NCBI GenBank assembly: GCA_030737835.1
Contig: JAUJYN010000019.1
Location: 1,200,433-1,264,432 of the forward strand
DNA length: 64,000 nucleotides
DNA from: Acorus gramineus
Taxonomy: Eukaryota; Streptophyta; Magnoliopsida; Acorales; Acoraceae
Reading direction: 5' to 3'
Within the stretch, counting starts at the first letter, position 1, and each line of letters starts with the position of its first letter. The notes below the pieces were generated by a model. It was not told the DNA's origin, searched no databases, and saw only the letters and a program-made list of their open reading frames with translations. Positions 23,850-34,223 of this stretch are shown here, piece after piece. The position numbers were made by a program, and so were the translations under genes.

Positions 23850-25349
23850 GTGAGTGGGACAATCCAACCCAGTAGGGAGGCGCTATATGTACTTGGGCGT
23901 ATACCGTCCTCCCCTGGGGCACCGTAGTTTAATATTAACCTGTTTAATATGTAATCTATGCAAGCATGATTAATATGTAGTATGCATGCTACCCTAGACC
24001 GTGTATGTTAGGGACTTGCACCCTTAGGATATGTGTAAGAGCCATGCATCCTGTCACCATGTTCTCATGCTAGGAAGCCTTGACCTATGCATGTGTCCTA
24101 CTAGTTTAATTTATTAAATTAAATGCGAACTTATGGTATTTTAGCATGCCTTAGGGAATATTATAAGGGGCCTTGCGAGGTCAACATTAAGACCCGGGCT
24201 AGGGTACTCCGTGTTCCTTGTTTGGTTGTCGGGATATCCTATGTCGGGACCTCATGGTGACCTCCCAAGGTTTCCTTTCCCGATAATACTATAACCTCGT
24301 TATTATTATATATGTTCCCCGCATTTTGGGTATGCGCCCTGGAGGAATTCTGAAGAATTCATGACACCAGTAGAGTCTCCCTTCTCTGGATTATGGGGCC
24401 TTGCGAAGACAGCGTTGAGACCCGGGCTAGGGTACTCCGTGTTCCTTGTTTGGTTATTGGGATATCCTATATCGGGACCTCATGGTTCCTTCCCAGGGTT
24501 TCTTTTTCCAGTTAAGGATACCGACGGATCCAAGTGGATCGTATACGTGTGGATAGGCTGTTTCTGTTCCCTTCGTAAAATCCGAATAGAGACTGCCCCA
24601 GCGTTAGACAGGCCGTCCTGACAGAGGGCTCCCATCAGTAGGCACCTCCTGATTTGATGACGGACTGTGTTGAAATTGGGAGTAGACCAGGCGGACTACG
24701 GAGTGGAGGAGAGACTATCGGTCGACCAAGGGTGATAAACAACCTAGTCAGTCCCAATATCCTATGTCACCTATTGGAGGGTGAGGGAGAGGGTGTGGTG
24801 GGTTGGCGATGTTGCGACCCACTGGATCGTGTAGTTCCTGCCACTTTGAGGCTTGAATAATTATTTGTGGTTGATATAAATTGTGATGCCTGGGTTGTGC
24901 TATTCACTGAGCGTGTGGCTCACCCCTCGCATATATTTTTCTCCAGTATTATCTGAGTCGGATCAGAAGGAGGAGCTCCCCGAGGGACCTCAGCAATAGC
25001 GGTGCAGCGCCACATCCCGCGAGTGTTAGAGGCTATCAGCATCCCTTTTTTATTGTATGTATTGTATTCTGTGCTTGGGCACACGTTTGTATTATATTTG
25101 GATGTCATTGTATATATTGGCTCTCACAGGACAGTTGATTATGTATCGAGTCTGTAATATGTCTTTGAGTTACAGATTCAGTCTTTTAGCTTCCGCCATT
25201 TGTGTATATATCATGTCAGCCTCATTGTTGTCTGTGTTGTAATTGTTGATGTTGTTTAGGGTATATTATTGACAACCTGTTTAGACTGCTGATATCATAT
25301 ATACACTTGCCGCGTCCCGGGGACGGCCGCCCTGGGGCGTGACAAAAGT

Positions 25350-25361
25350 TGGTATCAGAGC
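25350..25361 (+). other. Primer binding site of mosaic B element
   Basis: TGGTATCAGAGC, complementary to initiator tRNA-Met. Confidence 0.92.
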
Positions 25362-25464
25362 CTGGTCCTGTCAGAGCCAATTGTCTTCTTTTTCGTAGAG
25401 ATGAGTCCTAGGATTTCTATATGAGTATTCTAATCCTAGTGTCTGGTTTTCTTAGGTTGCTAAT

Positions 25465-26777
25465 ATGCCTCCTTGCAGAGGAATGCGTGGACGTGGTCCC
25501 TCACGACCTTTGGAGGTTCCCGGACCTACCAGAGGTGAGGATGCTACTGGAGAGTCCTCGGCTGTGGGGTCAGGATTGGCATAGGTGCATCTTGCATGGG
25601 AGCATGCTTACGCTCGGATAGCAGATTTGGTGGAGACTCAGACGAGAGCATTAGAGGCCCAGGTGAGGGCGTTGGCTGAGCAGGCACGAGAGATTCAGGA
25701 GCTGAGAGCGGCCCGTGATGCAGTTCCACAAACCCCCTTTGTGACAGATCCGCATGTGGTACCCGATATACCTCCTGTTCCCATGGTGATTCCAGCGGTG
25801 GAAGTTCAGGATCCCCTAGAGAGGGAGGTGGAGCTGGAGGCTGCAGCGCGAGTGCACCAGAGTGGCCTCACTGCCTTCCTGAAGCTTCACCCTCCAGAGT
25901 TCCACGGACAGACGTCGGATCCCCTTGCTCCCGAGAGATGGTTGATGGAGGTGGACAAGATCTTCGCGACCATGCACTGCACCGATCGTCAGCGAGTCTC
26001 CCTGGCCACCTTTATGCTGAAGGGTAGCGCCGCCGACTGGTGGGCTACCAGATCGGTGGACATTCCAGAGGGAGTGGAGCAGCTTCTATGGACGAGTACC
26101 AGAGGTATTTCCTGGAGGAGTACTTCCCGTTTTCGACGCGCCAGATCGTGATGCGGGAGTTTGAGCAGCTGACGCAGGGCTCCATGTCAGTCACGGACTA
26201 CTCGATGCGCTTCACTAGGCTTTCCAGGTTTGCCCCCGCCTTGGTGATGGACGAGGAGACGCGGTGCCGTCGATTCGAGATGGGTCTCATCAGCACCATT
26301 CGGGTGCATGTCACCTCTCAGGCTTTCGCGAGGTACTCTGACTTGGTGTCTCGGGCGAAGACAGTCGAGCGAGACCTCGGGATCCTCCTGAGGGTTCCGA
26401 CCCCTTCTGCAGACCAGAGACCTCCCAGGAGCCCGGACCAGGGACAGCGCAAGAAGAAGCGGCCCCGCTTTGATCAGCCAGCGGCTGCCGCTATTCCAGC
26501 CGATGTGGTGCCAGTGTGGGATCCAGCACCCATTGCGGCAGTGCCAATCCAGTCCAGGCGACCAGAGACGCGGCGCTGTTACCACTGTCAGCGCATCGGG
26601 CATATTATGTATAATTGCCCAGATGCTGGCCGACCCCGCGTGCTGCCTCCGCAGCAGCAGCAGCAGTTCCAGCAGCAGCAGCCCCAGCGTCATCAGCATC
26701 AGCCACAGGGTGGCCGTGTTGACCAATGGAGGCAGCTTGCGCAGCCTGCGAGGCGTGCCCCTGCTCCTCAGCCGTAG
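25465..26777 (+). pseudogene. gag: Chromovirus gag (capsid/nucleocapsid), disrupted
   Basis: Structural protein of the virus-like particle. It starts MPPCRGMRGRG, the same N-terminus as the complete B element. A TAG stop sits at 25582-25584, after which the frame reads WEHAYARIADLVETQTRA, the capsid region (GLTAFLKLHPPEF, RWLMEVDKIF, ADWWATRSV) and then shifts near 26090. The second frame (to 26777) carries EEYFPFSTRQIV, the FEQLTQGSMSV block and a CCHC zinc knuckle (26577-26618, CYHCQRIGHIMYNC), then a glutamine-rich tail. In the complete B element the frame runs on into protease; here CAG has become a TAG stop at 26775. Loss of frame is modest, so decay is fairly recent. Confidence 0.88.
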
Positions 26778-26874
26778 TTTGTCCAGGGCAGAGTTGCAGC
26801 ACTTTTGGCCGAGGAGGCGCAGGATTCGGGTATCATGGTCCGAGGTATTGTTTTATTTTCCCAGCTCCCTATGA
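26778..26874 (+). pseudogene. Protease N-terminal stub
   Basis: Encodes residues matching QGRVAALLAEEAQDSG and VRGIVLFSQLP of the complete B element. It breaks off just before the catalytic D-S/T-G site, where family-A LTR sequence begins. Confidence 0.65.
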
Positions 26875-27325
26875 ATATATATGTGTTGGTCGTTGTTATG
26901 CATGTGTGTGATATCTCGATGAGCGAGTATCGAGAGTGGTTGTTCGAGTTGAGGAGGCCGGGTTGTAGCTGTCCTGGCAGAGGGCTCCCATCCGTAGGTA
27001 CCACCGATGTAGTCGGAGAGGTACTGATCGTGGGAGTATGCCAGGTAGAGGCTACCCGAAAGAGGATTAATGAATGATGTCGCGAGCGTGGAATCGTTCT
27101 CCCCTTCGTTGGATCCGTGTAGTACAGCCCCGACGTTAGACAGGCTCCCGGTCAGAGGACCAGGTAAGCTACGGAGCGGGGAGAGGCTACCGGTGGACCA
27201 GGGGTGTACAGCAGTCTAAGTCTCTCCCAAAGTCCCAAAATGTCTCCATTCGGGAGTGAGGGTGTGGATGAGGCGGAGACGCGTCGCCTCGTGACCCAGT
27301 GATCCTTGGGTTTCCAGTAGAATTA
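26875..27325 (+). repeat. Family-A LTR fragment inside a B element interior
   Basis: It matches A LTR 3' portions: the ATCTCGAT...CGAGTATCGAGAG hairpin region, a tandem unit with CAGAGGGCTCCCATCCGT and GTACTGATCGTGGGAGTAT, the GGATCCGTGTAG block and the GTGACCCAGTGATCC end (compare 37440-37960 and 6960-7620). Orientation is the same as the host element. No LTR termini or target-site duplication are present, so this is a recombinant segment, not an insertion. Confidence 0.75.
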
Positions 27326-27531
27326 GTGGTGTTCTTTAAGGGTGATGTCTTCTTCTAGTGTTCCTTCTGGATTAAGGGGCTTTGCGAGGATAGCGTTGAG
27401 ACCCGGGCTAGGGTACTCCGTGTTCCTTGTTTGGTTGTCGGGATATCCTATATCGGGACCTCATGGTGCCCTCCCATGGTTTCTTTTCCCAGTTAAGGAA
27501 TACCTTAGAAGCATCAAATTGATGGTGGATT
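27326..27531 (+). repeat. Family-A internal fragment inside a B element interior
   Basis: It matches A internal DNA at 8749-8945, including the dispersed module (27375-27485) and the downstream GAATACCTTAGAAGCATCAAATTGATG block. With the preceding A LTR fragment it replaces protease and the N-terminal part of RT. Confidence 0.75.
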
Positions 27532-27891
27532 AAGTACGAGTTTTGGTTGGAGTGTATGGCCTTTCTGGGCCACGTGATTTCTGGCGAGGGCATATCTGTG
27601 GACCCGGTCAAGACGCTCGCTGTGTCAAATTGGCGTCGACCGTCGAACCCCACAGAGATTCGGAGCTTCCTGGGCTTGGCGGGTTATTGCGGGAGGTTTG
27701 TCGAGGGTTTCTCGAAGATGGCTGTACCTCCTAACCGCCTTGCTCTGAAGGATGTCCGGTTTGAATGGTCCCCGTCTTGCGAGGAGAGCTTCCAGGAGTT
27801 GAAGTGAAGGCTCACCTCAACGCCAGTTCTTACCCTTCCGTCTGGGAGGGGTGGGTTCGTAGTTTGCTCTGAGGCATCGCGGTTGGGTGTG
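27532..27891 (+). pseudogene. Reverse transcriptase C-terminus / RNase H N-terminus remnant
   Basis: Encodes the RT connection region: CEFWLE-like start, [36 protein letters not shown], then [13 protein letters not shown], followed by a TGA stop where the complete element has CGA (27807). The RNase H start (LTSTPVLTLPSG) follows. The RT catalytic FIDD motif and the rest of RNase H are absent. The frame then joins directly to the chromodomain region near 27891, deleting all of integrase. Confidence 0.82.
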
Positions 27892-28122
27892 GGTTGTGTC
27901 TACGATCCTGCTCACGTCATCCCGTCCGAGCCGCTCGTCTTCGAGCCGGACTTGTCATTCGTGGAGCAGCCGATTGAGATCATGGACCGCCGTGAGAAGA
28001 GGCTCCGCGCCAAGACCGTCCAGCTGGTCAAGGTGCGATGGCAGCACCGTTCCGGTGCCGAGGCCACTTGGGAGCTCGAGGACGCCTTGCGTGACGCGTA
28101 TCCGCATCTTTTCCCCTCCTAG
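27892..28122 (+). pseudogene. C-terminal chromodomain of chromovirus integrase
   Basis: Encodes DPAHVIPSEPLVF, then [17 protein letters not shown] and [19 protein letters not shown] with the end AYPHLFPS and a TAG stop at 28120. This is the integrase C-terminal chromodomain pattern typical of Tekay/Del chromoviruses, thought to direct integration to chromatin marks. It is open over its full length although the integrase before it is gone. Its frame is intact here, while the complete B element has a frameshift at the same boundary. Confidence 0.8.
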
Positions 28123-28157
28123 ATGTTTTTGTATTTATTTTGAGGACAAAATTTCCT

Positions 28158-28170
28158 AAGGGGGGAAGAA
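28158..28170 (+). other. Polypurine tract of mosaic B element
   Basis: AAGGGGGGAAGAA directly before the 3' LTR start. Confidence 0.9.
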
Positions 28171-31100
28171 TGTTATATATGTGTCACTTTTAGCCTTCTG
28201 GTAACCATTGGAACATTCTGGCAGTTTTTCAGCTTTTTCATTTTTCGATCGGAACCGCTAAAATTTTAGACTTTTGGCTATCACCCTGAGTTTGAGGGCT
28301 CCGATTGAAAATCTAACTGCATATTATGTGTCCTGGTACCATTCCAAGCCACTCACGAAAATTTCATCGAATTCCGGTAACGTTTCAGAATTTCACAGTT
28401 CTGAATCGTATCCGGGTTTTGACCGAGCGAAAAGTCATTGGGAGACTTGACTTGGTCAAAGTTGACCTTTGACTTGGTCAATTGATTTTGGATTTTAGTG
28501 TGGTTGGGTTGACTAGGGTCAAACCTCACCTAAGTGCACCTAAACCTAGCCTAAACCTAATTAGGGCTAAGCTAAGTGTGGGTGTGAGAGTGTGTGGTGT
28601 GGGTGTGAATATAACCAAATCCCACGACTACAAACAGCCCCTCCTATTCATCATCTTCTCCAAAATTTCTCTCTCTCCCTCTCTTTAATCCCCCCTTTTG
28701 ACCTAGTTCAAGTGGTGGAAATCAAAAACCCTAAGAAGAGAAAAGATAGGTATTGTCCCGATCTATCTTCCGGTGGTCTCGGATTCGAGTTCCCTCTTGT
28801 GTGACCCCTTCTCATACCCTCTTTTCTCCTCTGTTTCAGCTCCTCTTTGACTGAGTTGGAGATCTCGGTGGTGGTAGTCTTGGAGGCGGTGTTTCGGTGC
28901 GCGAAGAGCACCCGATCTCCTCCCCTTCCTTTCCTCTCCTTGGGTGAGCTTTCTTTCCTTCCTTTCCTTGTTTAGATGCTTCATTAGGAGGTGTTTTTGG
29001 GTATTTGATGGCTTTCATGGTGGTTTGGGTGGCTGTTGGTGGCTGTTGGTGGTTGTTGGTGGCCATTGGTGGCCGTCGGGGAGGTGGTAGGGTTGTCTCG
29101 AGTAGGCTGGCAGCGCAGGCAGGCAGGCGGGCTGGTAGGGCGGGCAGAGCAGGCTGGCGGGGCACGCGCGCATGCGCGCGGGCGTGCTCACGGTGGAGCA
29201 GGAGTGTGCGGGTGCTGCGCGCTGGGCGCCGTGCGGGGGCGTGCGCGCGGGGCGCTGCACTGAGGTGCAGTGCGTGCTGTACGCGCGGGGCCGCTTGCGG
29301 GTGCTGCACGCAGGGGACCGTGCGGGGGCGTGCGCGCGGAGCGCTGCGCAGAGGCGCAGTGCGTGCTGTGCGCCAGCGGTGAGGTGAGTGGGTGGTGCGC
29401 GCAGGGTGCTGCGCTGGGGCGCAGGGCGTGCGGGTGTGCGCGCGAGTTACTGCGCTGGGGCGCAGTGAGCGCGCGGTGCACCCGGGGGGCTCGACAGCGT
29501 GTCCGGGCATGCGGGCAGGGGCTCGGCAGTGCGTCTGGGCACGCGGGCTGGGGCGCGGCTGTGCGCCTGGGTCGGGTGGCCGTGCGTACGGCTGCCCGGG
29601 GGTTCGGGAGTGAGTCGGGTTGCTCGGACTCGCGTGCGTACAGGCCGTATGTACGCTTGTCCGAGTGTTGGGTATTTTAGTGTATTTTTGTGTTATTTGT
29701 GTATTTTACTCACCGAGTTGATTTTCCTGTCTTGCAGATCTTGACGGACGGTCGCGCGACGACCCGGTTGTCGGTGAGTGGGACAATCCAACCCAGTAGG
29801 GAGGCGTTATATGCACTTTGGCGTATACCGTCCTCCCCTAGGGCACTATAGTTTAATATTAACTTGTTTAACATGTAATCTATGCAAGCATGATTAATAT
29901 GCAGTATGCATGCTACCCTAGCCTTGTATGTTAGGGACTTGCACCCTTAGGATATGTGTAAGAGCCATGCATCATGTCACCTGTTCTCATGCTAGGAAGC
30001 CTCGACCTATGCATGTGTCCTACTAGTTTAATTTATTAATTTAAATGTGAACTTATAGTATTTTAAGCATGCCTTAGGGAATATTATAAGGGGCCTTGCG
30101 AGGTCAGCATTGAGACCCGGGCTAGGGTACTCCGTGTTCCTTGTTTGGTTGTCGGGATATCCTATGTCGGGACCTCATGGTGCCCTCCCAAGGTTTTCTT
30201 TCCCGATAATACTATAACCTCGTTATTATTATATATGTTCCCCGCATCTTGGGTATGCGCCCTGGAAGAATTCTGAAGAATTCAAGACACCAGTTGAGTC
30301 TCCCTTCTCTGGATTAAGGGGCCTTGCGAAGTCAGCGTTGAGACCCGGGCTAGGGTACTCCGTGTTCCTTGTTTGGTTGTTGGGATATCCTATATCGGGA
30401 CCTCATGGTGCCCTCCTAGGGTTTCTTTTTCCAGTTAAGGGTACCGCGGATCCAAGTGGATCGTATACGTGTGGATAGACTGTTTCTGTTCCTTCGTTGG
30501 ATCCGTATAGAGACTGCCCCAGCGTTAGACAGGCCGTCCTGACAGAGGGCTCCCATCAGTAGGCACCTCCTGATTTGATGACGGACTGTGTTGAAAGTGG
30601 GAGTAGACCAGGCGGACTACGGAGTGGAGGAGAGACTATCGGTGGACCAAGGGTGATTAACAGCCTAGTCAGTCCCAATATCCTATGTCACCTATTGGAG
30701 GGTGAGGGTGAGGGTGTGGTGGGTCGGTGATGTTGCGACCCACTGGATTGTGTAGTTCCTGCCACTTTGAAGCTTGAATAATTATTTGTGGTTGATATAA
30801 ATTGTGATGCCTGGGTTGTGCTATTCACTGAGCGTGTGGCTCACCCCTCGCATATATTTTTCTCCAGTATTATCTGAGTCGGATCAGGAGGAGGAGCTCC
30901 CCGAGGGACCTCAGCAGTAGCGGTGCAGCGCCACATTCCGCGAGTGTTAGAGGCTATCAGCATCCCTTTTTTATTGTATGTATTGTATTCTATGCTTGGG
31001 CACACTTTGTATTATATTTGGATGTCATTGTATATATTGGCTCTCACAGGACAGTTGATTATGTATCGAGTCTGTAATATGTCTTTGAGTTACAGATTCA

Positions 31101-31263
31101 GTCTTTTAGCTTCCGCCATTTGTGTATATATCATGTCAGCCTCATTGTTGTCTGTGTTGTAATTGTTGATGTTGTTTAGGTATATTATTGACCTCTTGTT
31201 TAGACTGCTGATATCATATATACACTTGCCGCATCCCAGGGACGGCCGCCCTGGGGCGTGACA
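28171..31263 (+). repeat. 3' LTR of mosaic B element
   Basis: Close copy of 22285-25344 by eye, including both copies of the dispersed module (30088-30195 and 30313-30425) and the A-internal fragment. It ends GGGGCGTGACA at 31263, followed by AAAGTT and then unrelated AT-rich DNA. Confidence 0.9.
28944..29737 (+). other. Intron-like segment in 3' LTR of mosaic B element
   Basis: Donor TTGG|GTGAGC and acceptor GTCTTGCAG|ATC with ACTCACC about 28 bases before it; 794 bp. Length differs from the 5' LTR (753 bp) through indels in the GC-rich core. Confidence 0.43.
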
Positions 31264-32330
31264 AAAGTTATAATGAATGACATAATGAATGAATTAAATC
31301 ATGCAATTTTATTTAATAAAAATGCAATTTGACCAATATGAAAAAAAATATCCAAATCATGCAAATTTATCACAATAAATATCATTGGCATATGAAATTC
31401 AACGTTATAGAGCAAAAGCTCACATGAAATAAATCGATAGGCCCACTCACCTCGAATGGACCCTAGGTTCGGAGAATGAAGTCAGCAACAAAAATTACAA
31501 CCTAGATGAATTAAATAAATTATTAATTAAAACCTATAATTCAAGCCTAGACCTAATTTCTCTAATCATAATCAATAGGTATAAATCTTTATACCCAATG
31601 AGCTAAATTTATCTCATATAAATCATACAAAAGAAAATATAATAGAACCTAAGAAGAAGAATAAAAACCTATTTACCATCTAACCAAACACTAAAAGACA
31701 AAACCAGAAAAGATAAAACACAGAAAAAGACAATATCTAGAAAATTCAAAATAATAATAAAATAACGAAAATTGATATAATAACATGAAAACACACATTT
31801 TTCTCTATAAAAATAAACTATTAATTAGTAAAAGTTGAAAACAAATAAAACTTATCATCTTATGGATTTGTATAAATCATATACCTAGCTTTATTAAAGA
31901 AAATTCAATTTTAATAATCTAACTTAGATCTAATAATAATAAATAATAGATCAAAACCCTGGTTTTATAAAAATATAAGAATCTAACAATATGAACATAT
32001 GTATATCAAAACTCTAATTTGATAAAAACACAAAATCCCATAACATAAAAAAAAATATTTAATTCTTAAAATAATTAATAAATCAAAACCCTATTTTTTA
32101 CTAAAAGCTCAAAAATCCAAATACCTAAGCATGGATCTAATAAATAATAGGAAAATCGAAAGGTAAAAAAAAATATATATTAAATACCTTTTTTTTCTCT
32201 CTCTCTTTAACTCCTTTCTCTCTCCACTCTCTCTCTCTCTCCCAAACTCTTCGGCACCTCACATCTCTCTCTCTCTCCCTCTCTCTCTCTCTCATATATA
32301 TACATATTTATCTAATCTAATATTCTCATT
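31264..32330 (-). other. AT-rich segment with LTR-leader-like layout on minus strand
   Basis: No open frame of note. On the minus strand there is a TATATATA run (about 32293-32310), a long GAGAGA-rich stretch (32190-32292), a possible donor AAAG|GTATTT near 32176, and further on GAG|GTGAGTGGG near 31443-31452, the same donor form as in the B LTRs. This order resembles an AT-rich relative of the LTRs. I cannot find its termini. Confidence 0.3.
32190..32292 (+). repeat. CT-rich microsatellite
   Basis: Interrupted (CT)n tracts on the plus strand broken by AACTCTTCGGCACCTCACAT. Confidence 0.9.
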
Positions 32331-33400
32331 TGATTTCAATTTAAATATATAAGGTGGTTATGAGAAAGATTTGAAAGGATATGCACAAAAAAAAAGAAGA
32401 ATATATGTATAACCAAAATAAGAAATGACAACTAAGGAAATCATAAATTTTATATTTATTATATCATATATGTAATAAAACAAATCAAATCAAATATACA
32501 ATATCAATTGCAACACAATTATGTAAGATATACATATTTTAGGCGTGAAAAACATTGATTAGAAAATCATTGCAGAAACGGAGGCGTGGAAACATTATAC
32601 AATAGCCTTTGAATTGTTATGATTTACAAATAGGTCCCTATACAAATTACAGATAGGTCCCTACAGTCTATAATAGAAAAATTCAAGATTCAAAAACTAG
32701 GTCCCTGAAAATCAATAACAATGAAATCTCAAAATTTAATATTTTGAGCTCTAAAATTTTATAAAATTGTAACCATTAAAATCTTGAAAATATTTGAAAG
32801 AAAATATATACAATTTTTAAAATTAACAAATAGTATTTAAAATTACAAACTAAAATGGGCCTATAAGGATACACTAAATGGGTCAAAACTTAAAAACACA
32901 CAAAATATACTAATTTTAATTCAAATATCCTATTTATATATTTAAATCAAATATATAAATAAGAGAAAATGCACAGATATTACAGATGAAGACCACTCCA
33001 CTTCAATTTGGGTACACATAACTTTCTCAACTTCAATTTACTTAGTATGAAATCGGAAACTATTTACAAGACATCCGCTATATTTCTTTACCATAGGTGA
33101 TGGACCACAAGCCAACCACCTTAGATTCTCTAAAACTCATTCATCCCCAACTTCTCACATATTTTGAACCTATTCAAGTTTTTTTAAAATAATTTGAACA
33201 ATCTCAAGTCTAGTTTGTCAACATTTTTAAATTCGATAACGATCGATGTAAAAAATCATGGACTCACATGGAGCTCAAACCAAGTTGGAAACTATATGGT
33301 GTGAATGCGCTCTATCTCCCTGGGTGACGCATGAGGACGACTCTTCCGAATTGCATAAAGATGTGCTCTATATAAAGAATTTAAAGTGCATTTAGGATTT
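32331..33400. other. AT-rich non-coding DNA
   Basis: About 70% A+T by eye, with no long frame on either strand. TAGGTCCCTA occurs twice within 40 bases (about 32630-32665), a phrase common in LTR U3 regions. The stretch next to 33401 may be 3' flank of the CACTA gene. No CACTA terminal repeat was found. Confidence 0.4.
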
Positions 33401-33759
33401 TCAATTTTTTTTAGATTTCAACAAAAATAGGGAGTCTAATGAAAACTTAAGATATTCATCAATTGCATCATAGTTGAATAAAACATAATGATATGCCAAT
33501 GCCAATGTGTCTTCGTCAAAATCACACATGACAGGCTTACTCAAGAAACAACCTGTATTTGAGAAAATGGACCACCCATGATCTGTTACAACCGCTCTAT
33601 AAGGATCATTCCGGACCAGTCGATTGAGAAGTGTCTCGACGCCCAGCATGTATCTTGAACAGAAAATAAGGTATTCATCTACTAGATATCCCTCTACTAT
33701 GGAACCCTCAGGAAGACTTCTATTACAAACTTTCTCCTTCAGCGTGAGGAGATACCTAC
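33401..33759 (-). pseudogene. CACTA (En/Spm) transposon DUF4218 fragment
   Basis: The minus strand encodes about 119 residues ending in a stop at 33401. The motifs RYLLTLKEKV, PEGSIVEGYLVDE, IFCSRYM and GVETLLNR match the DUF4218 domain found C-terminal to the transposase in plant CACTA elements (family form RYLxTLK, PEGSIAEGYI, TFCSRYL, ETxFNR). The distal part, AYHYVLFNYDAIDEYL, also fits. The open frame continues to 33826, but everything beyond 33759 is the Tat LTR, so only the part from R-Y-L on is CACTA. The upstream transposase half is displaced by the Tat insertion and does not appear in the window. Missing transposase core, so inactive. Confidence 0.8.
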
Positions 33760-33909
33760 TGTAGATACCCCAATTTTGACCATCCAAAAAGACAAAAATA
33801 CTCAAGTAATACTTAGAAATGACCACTTTGACATCTAATAGAAAACTTCCTTAGAAACCAAAACCGGAAACCCTAGTCCAAAAACATAGGAAAACCTATG
33901 GCCTAGACA

Positions 33910-34107
33910 GGGGCGGCTACTTGAGAGTAGCCGCCCCATACCGGGCAGCTATTTTCAACTAGCCACCCCCATCTCAGCCGGTTCAACCTTAGTAACCGAC
34001 CCAAGCCACCGCTTGTCAGAGATGGTACGTTTGGCAGGTCATGATGGGGGCGACTACTTAAGAGTAGCCGCCCCTCACAGGGCGGCTAGTTTCAACTAGC
34101 AGCCCTG
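33910..34107 (+). repeat. Cluster of GC-rich hairpins in Tat LTR
   Basis: First hairpin 33910-33937: 11-bp perfect stem GGGGCGGCTAC/GTAGCCGCCCC with a six-base loop. The second (about 34045-34073) has the same stem with one mismatch. A third (about 34079-34106) has GGGCGGCTAGTT/AACTAGCAGCCC arms. Confidence 0.85.
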
Positions 34108-34215
34108 CACCTGGACATTGTTAGAGAACAAAAAATCTAATGGGAGGTCAAATCAAGCACCTTATTATCCATTTTAATCTATTGTCCAGTGGACACTTCC
34201 CTACACCTTTTTTAC

Positions 34216-34223
34216 TATAAATA
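34216..34223 (+). promoter_or_regulatory. TATA box of Tat LTR
   Basis: TATAAATA in CTATAAATAG, about 110 bases after the last hairpin, followed by a long A/C-rich leader. Confidence 0.65.

Larger units (their letters stand above)
22285..25344 (+). repeat. 5' LTR of mosaic B element
   Basis: Starts TGTTATATATGTGTCAC, ends GGGGCGTGACA. Holds the dispersed module twice: once in the usual place (24168-24275) and once inside a fragment of family-A internal DNA (about 24364-24530). Both are also in the 3' LTR. Confidence 0.9.
22285..31263 (+). mobile_element. Family-B retrotransposon with mosaic interior
   Basis: 5' LTR 22285-25344 (3060 bp), primer site 25350-25361, interior 25345-28170 (2.8 kb), polypurine tract 28158-28170, 3' LTR 28171-31263 (3093 bp). 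The interior keeps gag, an RT/RNase H remnant and the chromodomain end. Protease and most of RT are replaced by family-A LTR and internal DNA, and integrase is missing. It cannot move by itself. The left flank CCCTT is not repeated on the right, where AAAGTT follows the LTR. Confidence 0.88.

Noticed and set aside
25350..25361. Possible tRNA-Met gene fragment
   Set aside because: Only the 12-base primer binding site is present; no tRNA fold around it.
26187..26726. 179-codon minus-strand frame
   Set aside because: Antisense shadow of the gag coding frame.
33760..33826. N-terminal 22 residues of the DUF4218 open frame
   Set aside because: This part is the Tat LTR start (TGTAGATACCCC) read by chance; only residues from 33759 on match the CACTA family.
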